A DNA stretch of 64,000 nt from Bacillus sp. 1780r2a1 (lineage in GTDB: Bacteria > Bacillota > Bacilli > Bacillales > Bacillaceae_H), in contig CP099863.1 in the NCBI GenBank assembly GCA_024134725.1, forward strand, positions 925,501-989,500, read 5' to 3'. A program made the position numbers and the translations under genes. The notes beneath the pieces were generated by a model. It was given only the letters and a program-made list of their open reading frames with translations. It searched no databases and was not told where the DNA came from. Shown in pieces: positions 25,482 through 34,060 of the stretch (its first letter is position 1; each line of letters starts with the position of its first letter).

Positions 25482-26303
25482 ATTATTATTGTGCAGGGTC
25501 GTGCACTAAATGTGAATGCCGTACCATATAGCATGCTTGAAGCGAATAAAGCACAGATTTTGAGAAAAATGGCTCAGTATCAAGCAATCTATCGTTATGA
25601 TAATATCGTGCAGTTAGATTTTGAGCTTACTACTCGCCTGCGAATTGTAGAAGCATCGTATTTGTTATATAGAAGTGGTGCAAGGTTTGCAACTTTTAAA
25701 GAATCTAAATGTAACGAAGTATATTGGCTTCGTACTGAAAAGGGAGGGTTCAAGCTAAAAGAGAACGTGTTGCCATCCGTCGCGTTAAACGATATTTTCT
25801 TTAACGGTTCGCTTTATGCGTTTGAATGTGCAGTTGCCATTGTTATGGTGTTTTATAAAGGCGTATTAGAGAGTATCGGAGAGAGAAATTTCAATCAATT
25901 ATTTACGAATCTAGTGTTGTATAGCGGTAAGTTTGATGAAGATCTGAATCTAAAAAATCATAATGGTTATGATTTTTTAGAAGGGGACTGCGCTTATTTC
26001 AAGAACCCTGATTACCATGAAGACACCCCTCAGTGGCAAGGTGAAAATACCATTATCGTCGGGAACGACTTGTATTTTGGACACGGCGTAGGCGTTAAAT
26101 CCGCTGAAGGAATTATTGAGCGCCTAAATGAAAAAAGAAAAGAAAACGCAACAGAGTCTGCCTACTTAACGTCATACATTACGCGTGTTGGTTTCCGCTA
26201 CCTTAGCCAATTTTATATTCATCGAGATGTCTTGGTTGACGTTGACTATGATAAGCTTCCGCTTGTTATCAGTCAAATTGGCTCAAGCACATACATTGGT
26301 TAA
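25482..26303 (+). CDS. tgl: Spore transglutaminase Tgl, apparent ATT start
   Basis: This is a protein-glutamine gamma-glutamyltransferase of about 273 residues, related to B. subtilis Tgl, which cross-links spore-coat proteins in the mother cell. Shared blocks are SGARFATF, the catalytic Cys in YAFECAVAIVM, LEGDCAYFKNPDY, WQGENTIIVG, the His in YFGHGVG and ESAYLTSYITR. B. subtilis Tgl begins MIIVSG. The aligned residues here are IIIVQG, so the start would be ATT 25482, eight bases after AAAGGGGG. The first standard in-frame start, GTG 25491, is 17 bases from the SD. The C-terminus is somewhat longer than in B. subtilis. Confidence 0.85.
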   Translation: MIIVQGRALNVNAVPYSMLEANKAQILRKMAQYQAIYRYDNIVQLDFELTTRLRIVEASYLLYRSGARFATFKESKCNEVYWLRTEKGGFKLKENVLPSVALNDIFFNGSLYAFECAVAIVMVFYKGVLESIGERNFNQLFTNLVLYSGKFDEDLNLKNHNGYDFLEGDCAYFKNPDYHEDTPQWQGENTIIVGNDLYFGHGVGVKSAEGIIERLNEKRKENATESAYLTSYITRVGFRYLSQFYIHRDVLVDVDYDKLPLVISQIGSSTYIG

Positions 26304-26307
26304 TAAA

Positions 26308-26336
26308 AACCCCCGCTTTCACAAAGCGGGGGTTTC
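26308..26336. terminator. Bidirectional terminator after tgl
   Basis: The arms AAACCCCCGCTTT and AAAGCGGGGGTTT surround a CAC loop. It also lies downstream of the convergent small-peptide gene. Confidence 0.9.
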
Positions 26337-26373
26337 TTATAATAAATGATAGTAGTGAAACAATAAACATGCC

Positions 26374-26466
26374 TTAGTTACTATAGAAAGAGGCATATCC
26401 TGCTATAATAAATAAAAGAAGTAGTGCAATTGTGATACTAATAACCCACAACGACAATTTCTTCAT
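26374..26466 (-). CDS. 30-residue single-span membrane peptide
   Basis: The short ORF encodes MKKLSLWVISITIALLLLF followed by IIAGYASFYSN. It has a positively charged start and one membrane helix. A near-perfect SD, GAGGAGGT, lies seven bases before ATG. It begins 22 bp after the stop of the secreted-protein gene on the same strand, so the two probably share a transcript ending at the terminator shared with tgl. The function is unknown. The small size would hide it from routine annotation. Confidence 0.65.
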   Translation of the reverse strand: MKKLSLWVISITIALLLLFIIAGYASFYSN

Positions 26467-26488
26467 AAAGAATACCTCCTCAATTTAT

Positions 26489-27148
26489 TTAAAGAGTAGA
26501 AGATGAACCACCTGATGAACCGCTAGCTGTGCCGTATACAGTTTGGCGTTTTACACCAGCTGTTTTAAATCCAACCTTCCAATTCCAATCAATTTGTCCG
26601 TAAGCACGGTTAGAAGAAATCCATGTCTTGGAGCTTTGTTTTGAAATTGAAACTAGAGGATTGACGTTTTTCACTACTTTTCCACTCACGCTTTGTACAG
26701 ATGTAACCTTCGATCCACTTGTAGAATAATAGACTGTAGCTTTCACTTGCGTTGTAGTAAATCCCGCAATTGTATACTTTGCTGTATAGGAAGCTGTGCG
26801 TGATATACTAGACGGTAATGTGGCAAAACGTGGCGTTGCATATGCAGATGCTACGGCTGTATTGCTTGTAGGTGCGTCATCGTAAACAACGGTCTCTGTA
26901 ACTTCAATCGAATCAAGTAGTTCGTCTGGGTGATTTAAGTAGTAGATAACTTTTTCTTGCTTTTCAGGAGATAAAGCTGAAAATTGTTCTGCTGAATCCG
27001 ACTCCCCTTGGCTATTAAGGTAAGCAATATATGAAGAGATAGTATATCGCTCAGGCTCTGTGCCCATTGCTGAAGCAGGTTTTGTTGCAAGAAAAGAGAA
27101 GCCTAAAAGCATGATTGATAAACAAAAAATCATTTTCTTTTTTAACAT
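26489..27148 (-). CDS. Secreted protein of unknown function
   Basis: The 219-residue protein has a classical signal peptide ending in PASA-M (cleavage near residue 28). It has a helical N-terminal part (SYIAYLNSQGESDSAEQF, LSPEKQEKVIYYLNHP) and a Thr/Ser/Tyr-rich beta-strand part (residues about 105-205), ending in a Gly/Ser tail. It resembles small secreted Bacillus proteins related to phage or bacteriocin-like surface proteins only in composition. I do not recognise the family. A small membrane peptide gene follows on the same strand. Confidence 0.7.
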   Translation of the reverse strand: MLKKKMIFCLSIMLLGFSFLATKPASAMGTEPERYTISSYIAYLNSQGESDSAEQFSALSPEKQEKVIYYLNHPDELLDSIEVTETVVYDDAPTSNTAVASAYATPRFATLPSSISRTASYTAKYTIAGFTTTQVKATVYYSTSGSKVTSVQSVSGKVVKNVNPLVSISKQSSKTWISSNRAYGQIDWNWKVGFKTAGVKRQTVYGTASGSSGGSSSTL

Positions 27149-27565
27149 TTGATGTCGGCCCTTTCCATAATTACTAGGTAAATAGAATCGTAACGACTAT
27201 TACTTTACCATATTTTCCTGAAGAAACGACAAGTTTCTTTTAAAACAATCTAGAATAACTATGTTAAGATGCCTTTAAAAAATTTCAATGTGCAAAAAAA
27301 GTATGTAAGGTTTTCTAACATTTTTCTGGCATTACTGTTAAAAAGAGAATATGATGTATTCAAGATCACATTATTCTCCTGCGATTTCGTATAACCTCTT
27401 GAAAAAGGGACTTGGGATTTTTCGTGAATCCACCTTCCTAGCTGTGTAAAACCAGCTAGGAATTTTTTTTACCTTTTCAATAGACAGAATAATTAGTTAT
27501 TTGTTTATATATAATGAAACGCAAGAGAACGATGGATTTAAAGAGAGATTAGGGGGCTTGAAGAA
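27149..27565. other. Intergenic region with an unexplained leader terminator
   Basis: No gene is seen in 0.4 kb. It holds a small AAGAAAC/GTTTCTT hairpin (27221-27239) and a strong + strand terminator (27435-27470) without a gene before it. A TATAAT (27510-27515) lies just before the deaminase gene. Confidence 0.5.
27435..27470 (+). terminator. Terminator in the leader of the deaminase gene
   Basis: TTCCTAGCTG and CAGCTAGGAA form a perfect 10-bp stem followed by eight Ts. It may end a small RNA or attenuate the gene at 27566. Confidence 0.75.
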
Positions 27566-28909
27566 ATGCAGCACATTTTAATTAAAAATGCAGAAATTAT
27601 TACAATGAATGAAAGGAATGACATTGTATATGGAGACCTATACATAGTAGGAGACCGAATTGCTGCTATTGGTAAAGAATTATCACCAGAAAAGGTCGAT
27701 AGAGTCATTGATGGAACAAACCGGACAATTGTTCCTGGTTTCATTCACACTCACATTCATTTATGCCAAACAATGTTCCGTGGTCAAGGCGATGATTTGG
27801 AGTTGATGGATTGGCTTCAAAAGAAAATTTGGCCTTTAGAAGCTGCGCATGATGAGGAATCCATTTATTACTCCGCATTATTAGGTATTGGAGAGCTAAT
27901 TAAAAGTGGCACCACAACCATTGTAGATATGGAAACCGTGCATCATACCGATTCAGCATTTGAAGCCATTGCACAAAGTGGTATTCGTGCTATCGCTGGC
28001 AAAGTAATGATGGATAAAAAAGCGGACAATATGCCAAAAGCATTACAGGAAACAACGGCATCTTCAATTGCGGAAAGTGTTAGGCTGCTTGAGAAATGGC
28101 ATGGCTCTTATAACAATCGCATTCAATACGCGTTTTCTCCCCGATTTGTTATTTCGTGTACGGAAGATTTACTAAGAGAGGTTGCCCATTTATCTGCAGC
28201 ATATGATGTGCATGTACATACGCATGCGTCTGAAAACCAAGAGGAAATCCGAATAGTAGAAGCAGAAACAGGCATGCGAAATATTTTATATTTAGATCAT
28301 TTAGGATTAGCTAATGAGCGGTTAATTTTAGCGCACTGCGTCTGGCTGAATGACCAGGAAAAGGCAGTGATTAAAGATAGAGGAGTGAAAGTGAGTCATT
28401 GTCCAGGTTCCAATATGAAGCTTGCTTCAGGGTTTGCTGAGATTCCACATCTTCATGAGCAGGGTATTTGCCTAAGTTTAGGAGCGGATGGTGCGCCTTG
28501 TAACAATAACCTTGATATGTTTAATGAAATGCGCCTTGCGGCAACGATTCATAAGCCTTCCTATGGACCTACAGCGATGAATGCAAAGCATGTATTAGAG
28601 ATGGCGACCATTGGTGGAGCAAAAGCTGTTGGGCTTGAAAATGAAATTGGAAGTATTGAAGTTGGAAAAAAGGCAGACTTAGCGATGCTGAATCTTTATC
28701 AGCTTCATACATTTCCATCTTACGGAGTCGACCCAATTTCACGCGTTGTTTATTCAGCTACGCGAGGAGATGTGGAAATAGCGATGGTGGACGGCCAAAT
28801 TGTGATGGATAACCGAGTTTTAAAAACAATTGATGAGAAGATTGTTTTAAAAGAAGCAAATGGCTCCATTGAACGTTTATTAAAAAGGGTATCGCTGCTT
28901 ACGTCATAA
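27566..28909 (+). CDS. Amidohydrolase of the MTA/SAH/guanine-type deaminase family
   Basis: The 447-residue metal-dependent hydrolase has the first metal pair in FIHTHIHL, later ligands in VHTHASE and LAHCVW, and the catalytic Asp in LGADGAPCNNNLD. It is closed by the typical GSIEVGKKADLAMLNL strand. The family deaminates purine-type substrates such as methylthioadenosine, S-adenosylhomocysteine or 8-oxoguanine, and also s-triazines. The next gene is an AzgA-type purine permease, supporting a purine substrate. ATG 27566 follows an AGGGGG SD. Confidence 0.82.
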   Translation: MQHILIKNAEIITMNERNDIVYGDLYIVGDRIAAIGKELSPEKVDRVIDGTNRTIVPGFIHTHIHLCQTMFRGQGDDLELMDWLQKKIWPLEAAHDEESIYYSALLGIGELIKSGTTTIVDMETVHHTDSAFEAIAQSGIRAIAGKVMMDKKADNMPKALQETTASSIAESVRLLEKWHGSYNNRIQYAFSPRFVISCTEDLLREVAHLSAAYDVHVHTHASENQEEIRIVEAETGMRNILYLDHLGLANERLILAHCVWLNDQEKAVIKDRGVKVSHCPGSNMKLASGFAEIPHLHEQGICLSLGADGAPCNNNLDMFNEMRLAATIHKPSYGPTAMNAKHVLEMATIGGAKAVGLENEIGSIEVGKKADLAMLNLYQLHTFPSYGVDPISRVVYSATRGDVEIAMVDGQIVMDNRVLKTIDEKIVLKEANGSIERLLKRVSLLTS

Positions 28910-28995
28910 GTAGCTAAATTTTTTATTCCTATTTTAATTTGAAAATTAAAAATAAATCGAATATAAAAAGTTTTATTATGATAACGTTTTCTGTC

Positions 28996-29024
28996 TTTGC
29001 ATCTTTTAGAATTAGGACTATAAT
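28996..29024 (+). promoter_or_regulatory. Probable promoter of the purine permease gene
   Basis: TTTGCA (28996-29001) and TATAAT (29019-29024) have a 17-bp spacer. This gives a 180-nt untranslated leader containing a terminator. Confidence 0.5.
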
Positions 29025-29070
29025 AGGACAAAAGATTTTACTTCAAGATGTGAAAAGTGTACGTTCTAGC

Positions 29071-29113
29071 CATAATAAGTGGTGGAGTTTTCTCTGCCGC
29101 TTATTATGTTTTT
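29071..29113 (+). terminator. Leader terminator before the purine permease gene
   Basis: The 12-bp arms CATAATAAGTGG and CCGCTTATTATG (one G-U pair) are followed by TTTTTGT. Downstream TCACCAC could pair with the GTGGTG in the 5' arm, suggesting an alternative fold. No known riboswitch aptamer was recognised. Confidence 0.65.
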
Positions 29114-29205
29114 GTATGAGCTCTAATGAAAAAATTAGTTGTTCAAGACGCCTGATCACCACAGATTGAGGTTATTTTATAACAATAAACAGGGAGGCGC
29201 ATGTT

Positions 29206-30531
29206 TTGGAGCGTAGTAGTATATTAGAGCGCGTGTTTAAACTCTCAGAACGTCAAACAACGCCAAAACAAGAAATTTTGGCGGGCTTAACCACCTTTAT
29301 GACCGTTAGTTACATGGTTATCGTCAATCCGCTTATTTTATCCGACGCTGGGATTCCAAAAGAAGCAGCGTTAGCGGCAACGATTTATGCTATCGTATTC
29401 AGTACGTTACTAATGGCGTTATGGGCTAACTTTCCAATTGTTACTGGTCCTGGTATGGGATTAAATGCATTCTTTACGTATTCGGTTGTGTTAGGACAAG
29501 GTCTATCTTGGCAAACGGCTCTTGGTGCAGTCTTTATATCTGGTATTTTATTCTTTTTATTAACCGTAACTGGTATTCGTAGCAAAATCGTTGATGCCAT
29601 TCCGAATGTTTTAAAAGCATCAATTGCTGTTGGAATTGGCTTGTTTGTTGCGTTTATAGGGTTAAAAAACGCAGGGCTTGTTGTAGCCAATGAATCAACA
29701 TTTGTTGGTGTTGGAAACGTGTTGGACAAGGGGCCGTTATTAACAATATTCGGCTTGATTTTAGCCGCTGTTTTAATGGCTAAACACGTAAAAGGTGCGT
29801 TAATTATTAGTATTTTTGCTACGACTGCAGTAGCAATGATTGTTGGGTTTCAAGCTCCGCCAACCGCTATTAGCGACGTGTTTTCAGCAACTCCGCCAAC
29901 AATTGGTGACACGTTTATGCAGATGGATCTAAAAGGTGCCATTGCATATGGAATTTTCTCTGTTGTTTTCTCATTTACAATTGTAGAACTTTTCGATACG
30001 CTGGCAACGCTAATTGGTTTATCTAAAAAAGCAAATTTAGTTGATGAAAATGGCAAGATTCCAAACTTAAATCGTGCGCTAGCAGCTGATTCAGTTGGAA
30101 CAATGGCGAGTGCTATATTTGGTAGTACAGCTTTGAATACGTACATTGAAAATGCAACAGGAATAGCAGAAGGTGGACGTACTGGGTTAAAAGCATTAAC
30201 AGTAGCTGTGTTGTTTTTATTTACCCTTTTCTTTGCTCCGTTAATCGACTTTATTCCATCAGTTGCAACGGCTCCAGCATTAATTATTATTGGTTCCTTA
30301 ATGCTTAGCGATATCAAAAACATCAACTTTGATGATTTTACGGAAGTAGTTCCAGCGTTTTTAACCATTATTATGATGCCGTTAACTTACAGCATTGCTG
30401 AAGGGTTAGCGTTCGGTTTTATTTCATATACTGCTATTAAACTCTTCACTGGACGCTACCGAGAAATTCACTGGATGATGTACGTTATTACAGTTGCTTT
30501 CTTTATTAACTTCTATATGATGAGTCATTAA
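29206..30531 (+). CDS. Purine permease, NCS2/AzgA family (PbuG/PbuO type)
   Basis: The transporter has 441 residues and 12-14 membrane segments, with family blocks ILAGLTTFMTVSYM, GPGMGLNAFFTY, TIVELFDTLATLIG and TYIENATGIAEGGRTGL. B. subtilis PbuG and PbuO, its closest functional group, import guanine and hypoxanthine by proton symport. TTG 29206 is set by GGGAGG upstream. The preceding gene encodes a purine-type deaminase, so the two form a salvage pair, although each seems to have its own leader. Confidence 0.9.
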   Translation: MERSSILERVFKLSERQTTPKQEILAGLTTFMTVSYMVIVNPLILSDAGIPKEAALAATIYAIVFSTLLMALWANFPIVTGPGMGLNAFFTYSVVLGQGLSWQTALGAVFISGILFFLLTVTGIRSKIVDAIPNVLKASIAVGIGLFVAFIGLKNAGLVVANESTFVGVGNVLDKGPLLTIFGLILAAVLMAKHVKGALIISIFATTAVAMIVGFQAPPTAISDVFSATPPTIGDTFMQMDLKGAIAYGIFSVVFSFTIVELFDTLATLIGLSKKANLVDENGKIPNLNRALAADSVGTMASAIFGSTALNTYIENATGIAEGGRTGLKALTVAVLFLFTLFFAPLIDFIPSVATAPALIIIGSLMLSDIKNINFDDFTEVVPAFLTIIMMPLTYSIAEGLAFGFISYTAIKLFTGRYREIHWMMYVITVAFFINFYMMSH

Positions 30532-30532
30532 G

Positions 30533-30570
30533 AAAAGACGCCTTCTGCACAGCAGCAGAAGGCGTCTTTT
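30533..30570. terminator. Bidirectional terminator between permease and aroK
   Basis: The 16-bp perfect arms AAAAGACGCCTTCTGC and GCAGAAGGCGTCTTTT surround ACAGCA. Confidence 0.95.
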
Positions 30571-31081
30571 AGTTTTCCTTAAGAACAAAGCTAATAATTT
30601 CATCAGCTACTTCTTCAGGTGTTAAGGTATCGGTTACAATTTTTTGATGATAGGATTGATAAATGGCTTGGCGATTATAAAATAGTTCTTCTATCTCTGC
30701 TAAACTTTTTCCTTGTAGAATAGGGCGTGTTGGAAGTAAATGATCCAATCGTTCTTTCCACGCATCAAAAGACAGAGATAAACAGATAACAATGCCGTCT
30801 TGTAAGCAAGCATCTCGAATGGCATCTTGTAAAAAAGCGCCTCCTCCAAGAGACAAAACGGTCTTTTTCTCTTTTACGAGCTGAGAAATCGTTTCTTTTT
30901 CTTTTTGCCGAAAAAATGCTTCTCCATGAACACGAAAAATTTCCGTTGTTTGCATGCCCAGACTTGCTTCGATATGCTGGTCCGTATCAATGAATTGAAA
31001 ATCTAGTTTACGTGCAAGTGCTTGTCCAATCGTTGTTTTCCCTACGCCCATAAACCCAACTAAAACGATGGTTTGCTCCAT
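30569..31081 (-). CDS. aroK: Shikimate kinase
   Basis: The 170-residue kinase phosphorylates shikimate to shikimate-3-phosphate with ATP in aromatic amino-acid synthesis. It has the P-loop GFMGVGKTT, shikimate-binding DTD (residues 32-34), FRxxGEAFFRQKE, LSLGGGAF and the lid region RLDHLLPTRPIL. The length is normal for the family. It is transcribed alone on this strand, and its stop reaches into the shared terminator. Confidence 0.95.
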   Translation of the reverse strand: MEQTIVLVGFMGVGKTTIGQALARKLDFQFIDTDQHIEASLGMQTTEIFRVHGEAFFRQKEKETISQLVKEKKTVLSLGGGAFLQDAIRDACLQDGIVICLSLSFDAWKERLDHLLPTRPILQGKSLAEIEELFYNRQAIYQSYHQKIVTDTLTPEEVADEIISFVLKEN

Positions 31082-31157
31082 GTTGTAACCTCTTTCTATC
31101 TATGAAATATTAATGGAATTATAATATAGGTTGAAGTATTTGTAAAAGTGAGACAAA

Positions 31158-31337
31158 TTAGTCCGCTTGCTTTAACTCCATTGATAAATAAACCCGCGTC
31201 GTTTTACGATTCGCATATTTAGGGTTATTGCTTCGATTATATTCAGGGGACTGGTGTTTGATAGTGTAATGTTTTTCGAAGCTTTTAATCATTTCTTCAA
31301 TTTCTTTGGCGTCCCCTGCGAGCCGTACCTCAATCAT
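31158..31337 (-). CDS. Small conserved protein, DUF3970-like
   Basis: The 59-residue soluble protein begins MIEVRLAGDAKEIEEMIKSF and ends with a KTTRVYLSME strand. The beta-alpha-beta pattern resembles the small Bacillus DUF3970 (YvzF-type) proteins. AAGGAG lies nine bases before ATG. It stands upstream of aroK on the same strand with a 76-bp gap and could be cotranscribed. The function is unknown. Confidence 0.7.
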   Translation of the reverse strand: MIEVRLAGDAKEIEEMIKSFEKHYTIKHQSPEYNRSNNPKYANRKTTRVYLSMELKQAD

Positions 31338-31502
31338 GTATAAGCGCTCCTTTTTCTGTGTAATTGCTACGCTATCATATCACGAAGAGTCGATTTTCGT
31401 AATTATTTCGAGTAAAGAATATCTAGAAATTCAACTATATTAGCGTTACAATAGAGAAGTTGAAAATAATGGATAAGAGCAGTACGTTAGGTGGGAGAGT
31501 TA

Positions 31503-32423
31503 TTGAATAAATATAAAATTTACGGTGTTTTGGTATTCGTCATGTTGTTGTGGGGAGTGAACGTTGTTGCGCTCAAGCTACTTGTAGGCGCATTTGCTCC
31601 TGTTACGATGACGGCTTTTCGAATTCTTTTTGCGGGGATTGCCGTTTTGGTTTTTCTTAAAGTTACAAAATCACTGCGTAAAATTACGTTAAAAGAGCTT
31701 GGGTTTATTACGATGGTTGGTTTTTTTAACGTTGTTTGCCATCACTTCTTTTTGTCAACGGGATTAAAAGAAACCAGTGCGTCAAACGGAGCGTTAATTT
31801 TGGGGCTAAGTCCAATTTTAACGACGATTTGTGCAGTTTTCTTTTTAGGCACGAGGCTAACATTCTTCCGGTTTGTTGGCGTAGTGAGTGGGTTTTCTGG
31901 AGTTGCTTTTATCGTATTAGCTGGAAGCGGAGCGGTCACGGGTGGAACAAAAGGTGATTTGTTTGTCTTTTTATCTATCTTAACGCAGGCCATTAGTTAT
32001 GTGTTTATTCGACGTGCTTCAACAACATTGGATGCGCGTTTAATGACAGGATGGATGCTAATAACAGGGTCAGCGTTTTTACTTGGAATTAGCTTCATTA
32101 TAGAACCACACGGATTGCAAACGATGGCACAAACAAGAATAGACTTATGGCTATTGTTCTTAGGTTCCGCACTGCTAGCAACAGCATTTGGACATATGGT
32201 TTACAATCAAGCCGTCCAACACATTGGACCAGCAGAGTCATCCATTTTTGTAAATTTAAATCCATTTTTTGCGCTTGTTAGTTCAGCTGTTTTTTTACAA
32301 GAAGAAATTCAAGCAGCTCAGCTGTTTGGCTTTCTATTTATTGTAGCAGGTGTATTCTTAGGTAGTGGCTTAATTGATAAATGGTTCAATCAAAAGAAAA
32401 ATACAATACATTCACATGTGTAA
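31503..32423 (+). CDS. EamA-family DMT exporter
   Basis: The membrane protein has about 306 residues, ten membrane segments and two EamA repeats (first ending near VLAGSGAVTG, second with the family block GPAESSIFVNLNPFFALVSS). Such drug/metabolite transporters export amino acids or other metabolites, and the substrate cannot be read from the sequence. TTG 31503, five bases after GGGAG, gives a normal N-terminus (MNKYKIYGVLVFVMLLWG). GTG 31491 is the alternative. It is a single-gene unit ended by a terminator. Confidence 0.85.
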   Translation: MNKYKIYGVLVFVMLLWGVNVVALKLLVGAFAPVTMTAFRILFAGIAVLVFLKVTKSLRKITLKELGFITMVGFFNVVCHHFFLSTGLKETSASNGALILGLSPILTTICAVFFLGTRLTFFRFVGVVSGFSGVAFIVLAGSGAVTGGTKGDLFVFLSILTQAISYVFIRRASTTLDARLMTGWMLITGSAFLLGISFIIEPHGLQTMAQTRIDLWLLFLGSALLATAFGHMVYNQAVQHIGPAESSIFVNLNPFFALVSSAVFLQEEIQAAQLFGFLFIVAGVFLGSGLIDKWFNQKKNTIHSHV

Positions 32424-32427
32424 GAGA

Positions 32428-32454
32428 GGCATTCTTTTAAAGAATGCTTTTTTT
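32428..32454 (+). terminator. Terminator of the DMT exporter gene
   Basis: GCATTCTTT and AAAGAATGC form the stem, followed by a T-run. Confidence 0.85.
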
Positions 32455-32458
32455 ATTG

Positions 32459-32514
32459 TTGACTAACTTGTATATACAGGTTAATATAGAACACATAATA
32501 CATGTATATACAAG
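32459..32514 (+). promoter_or_regulatory. Trehalose operon promoter with two TreR operators
   Basis: TTGACT (32459-32464), a 17-bp spacer and TAATAT (32482-32487) form the promoter. CTTGTATATACAGG (32467-32480) lies in the spacer, and CATGTATATACAAG (32501-32514) follows it. Both share the TGTATATACA palindrome of Bacillus TreR operators. Confidence 0.88.
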
Positions 32515-32580
32515 TTTTAGTTACGCTATGTTTTTATACGTTAGCCCAACTAAAAATAAGGGTACCTCTTTTATAAGAAA

Positions 32581-32594
32581 TGAAAGCGATAACA
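32581..32594 (+). promoter_or_regulatory. Perfect cre box before treP
   Basis: TGAAAGCGATAACA matches the cre consensus at all positions. It lies within the treP leader just before the SD, so CcpA would block elongation or initiation. Confidence 0.8.
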
Positions 32595-32609
32595 AGGAGG
32601 AAGAGGATT

Positions 32610-34028
32610 ATGGCTGTGAATCGTACATCTGTCGAGCAAATCATTGAAGCCGTTGGGGGAAAAGAAAACATTTCAGCAGCAACTCACTGCGTAACGCGTT
32701 TGCGCCTAGTGCTGCATGATGAAAAGAAAGTAAATGAAGAAGCGCTAAATAATCATGATTTAGTCAAAGGCTTCTTTTCAACAAATGGACAGTTTCAGGT
32801 GGTCATTGGCCAGGGAACAGTTGATAAAGTTTATAAAGAAATGGTAACGATTACAGGTATCGGAGAATTATCAAAAGACGAAGTGAAAAATGAAGCTGCG
32901 AAAAATTTAAACCCGTTGCAGCGAGCTATTAAAACATTAGCTGACATCTTTATTCCAATCTTGCCTGCCATCGTAACGGCTGGTTTGTTGATGGGGATTA
33001 ACAATATCTTAACGGGGCCAGGGATCTTTTATGATGATAAGTCGCTAGTAGATGTTCATACACAATGGAAAGATTTAGCGAGTATGATCAACTTGATTTC
33101 AAATACCGCATTTGTCTTTTTACCGGGTCTTATTGGTTGGTCAGCTGTGAATCGTTTTGGAGGAAGTCCACTGCTCGGTATTGTGCTAGGATTGATGCTT
33201 GTTCACCCAGACTTATTAAATGCATGGGGATATGGTGAAGCACTTCAAAAAGGTAACATTGATACATGGAACTTATTTGGTTTAGAAGTTGAAAAGGTAG
33301 GTTATCAAGGTCAGGTCTTACCTGTACTAGTTGCATCATTAGTGCTTGCTAAAATTGAAATCTTTTTAAGAAAGCGTATTCCAGATGGTTTTCAGCTTTT
33401 AGTTGTAGCACCTGTTGCGTTATTACTAACGGGATTCCTGGCATTCATTGCAATTGGGCCTGTAACGTTTGCAATTGGAAACGCTATTACAGCAGGAGTT
33501 GTATGGTTGTTTGAAACAGCTCCGTTTATCGGTGGTATCATTTATGGTGGACTGTATGCACCTCTTGTTATTACCGGGATGCATCATACGTTCTTAGCTG
33601 TGGATCTTCAGCTCATTGGTAGCATCGGTGGTACGTTCTTATGGCCAATGGTGGCATTATCAAATATTGCGCAGGGGTCAGCTGCATTTGCCATGATGAC
33701 ATTGGCTAAAAATGATGAAAAACTTCGCGGGTTATCACTAACATCAGGGGTATCTGCATGGTTAGGAATTACAGAACCCGCCATGTTTGGAGTAAACTTA
33801 CGTTATCGATTTGCGTTTATTTCAGCCATTATTGGTTCTGCTATTGCAGGTGTTATCGTTACAATGAATGGTGTAAAAGCAGCATCCATTGGAGTGGGTG
33901 GAATTCCTGCACCGCTATCTATTTTACCAAGCGATTGGGGAGCTTTTTTGATCGGAATGGCAATTGTAATTGTTGTGCCGTTTGTTTTAACGCTACTTTT
34001 TGGAAAGCTACAGAAGAAAAAAGTATAA
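32610..34028 (+). CDS. treP: Trehalose PTS transporter EIIBC
   Basis: The 472-residue protein has the EIIB domain at residues 1-90, with phospho-cysteine Cys27 in ATHCVTRLRLVL. The EIIC membrane domain follows, with the substrate motif GGIIYGGLYAPLVITGMHH. It imports trehalose as trehalose-6-phosphate and needs a separate EIIA. ATG 32610 follows AAGGAGGAAGAGG, while an upstream ATG at 32580 overlaps the cre site. It is first in the order treP-treA-treR, as in B. subtilis, behind TreR operators and a cre box. Confidence 0.95.
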   Translation: MAVNRTSVEQIIEAVGGKENISAATHCVTRLRLVLHDEKKVNEEALNNHDLVKGFFSTNGQFQVVIGQGTVDKVYKEMVTITGIGELSKDEVKNEAAKNLNPLQRAIKTLADIFIPILPAIVTAGLLMGINNILTGPGIFYDDKSLVDVHTQWKDLASMINLISNTAFVFLPGLIGWSAVNRFGGSPLLGIVLGLMLVHPDLLNAWGYGEALQKGNIDTWNLFGLEVEKVGYQGQVLPVLVASLVLAKIEIFLRKRIPDGFQLLVVAPVALLLTGFLAFIAIGPVTFAIGNAITAGVVWLFETAPFIGGIIYGGLYAPLVITGMHHTFLAVDLQLIGSIGGTFLWPMVALSNIAQGSAAFAMMTLAKNDEKLRGLSLTSGVSAWLGITEPAMFGVNLRYRFAFISAIIGSAIAGVIVTMNGVKAASIGVGGIPAPLSILPSDWGAFLIGMAIVIVVPFVLTLLFGKLQKKKV

Positions 34029-34060
34029 TATCAAAATGAATTGTAAAGAAAGTGATGGTG

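Noticed and set aside
29850-30368. 172-codon minus-strand ORF
   Set aside because: It is antisense to the purine permease, which is a clear family member. No SD is present.
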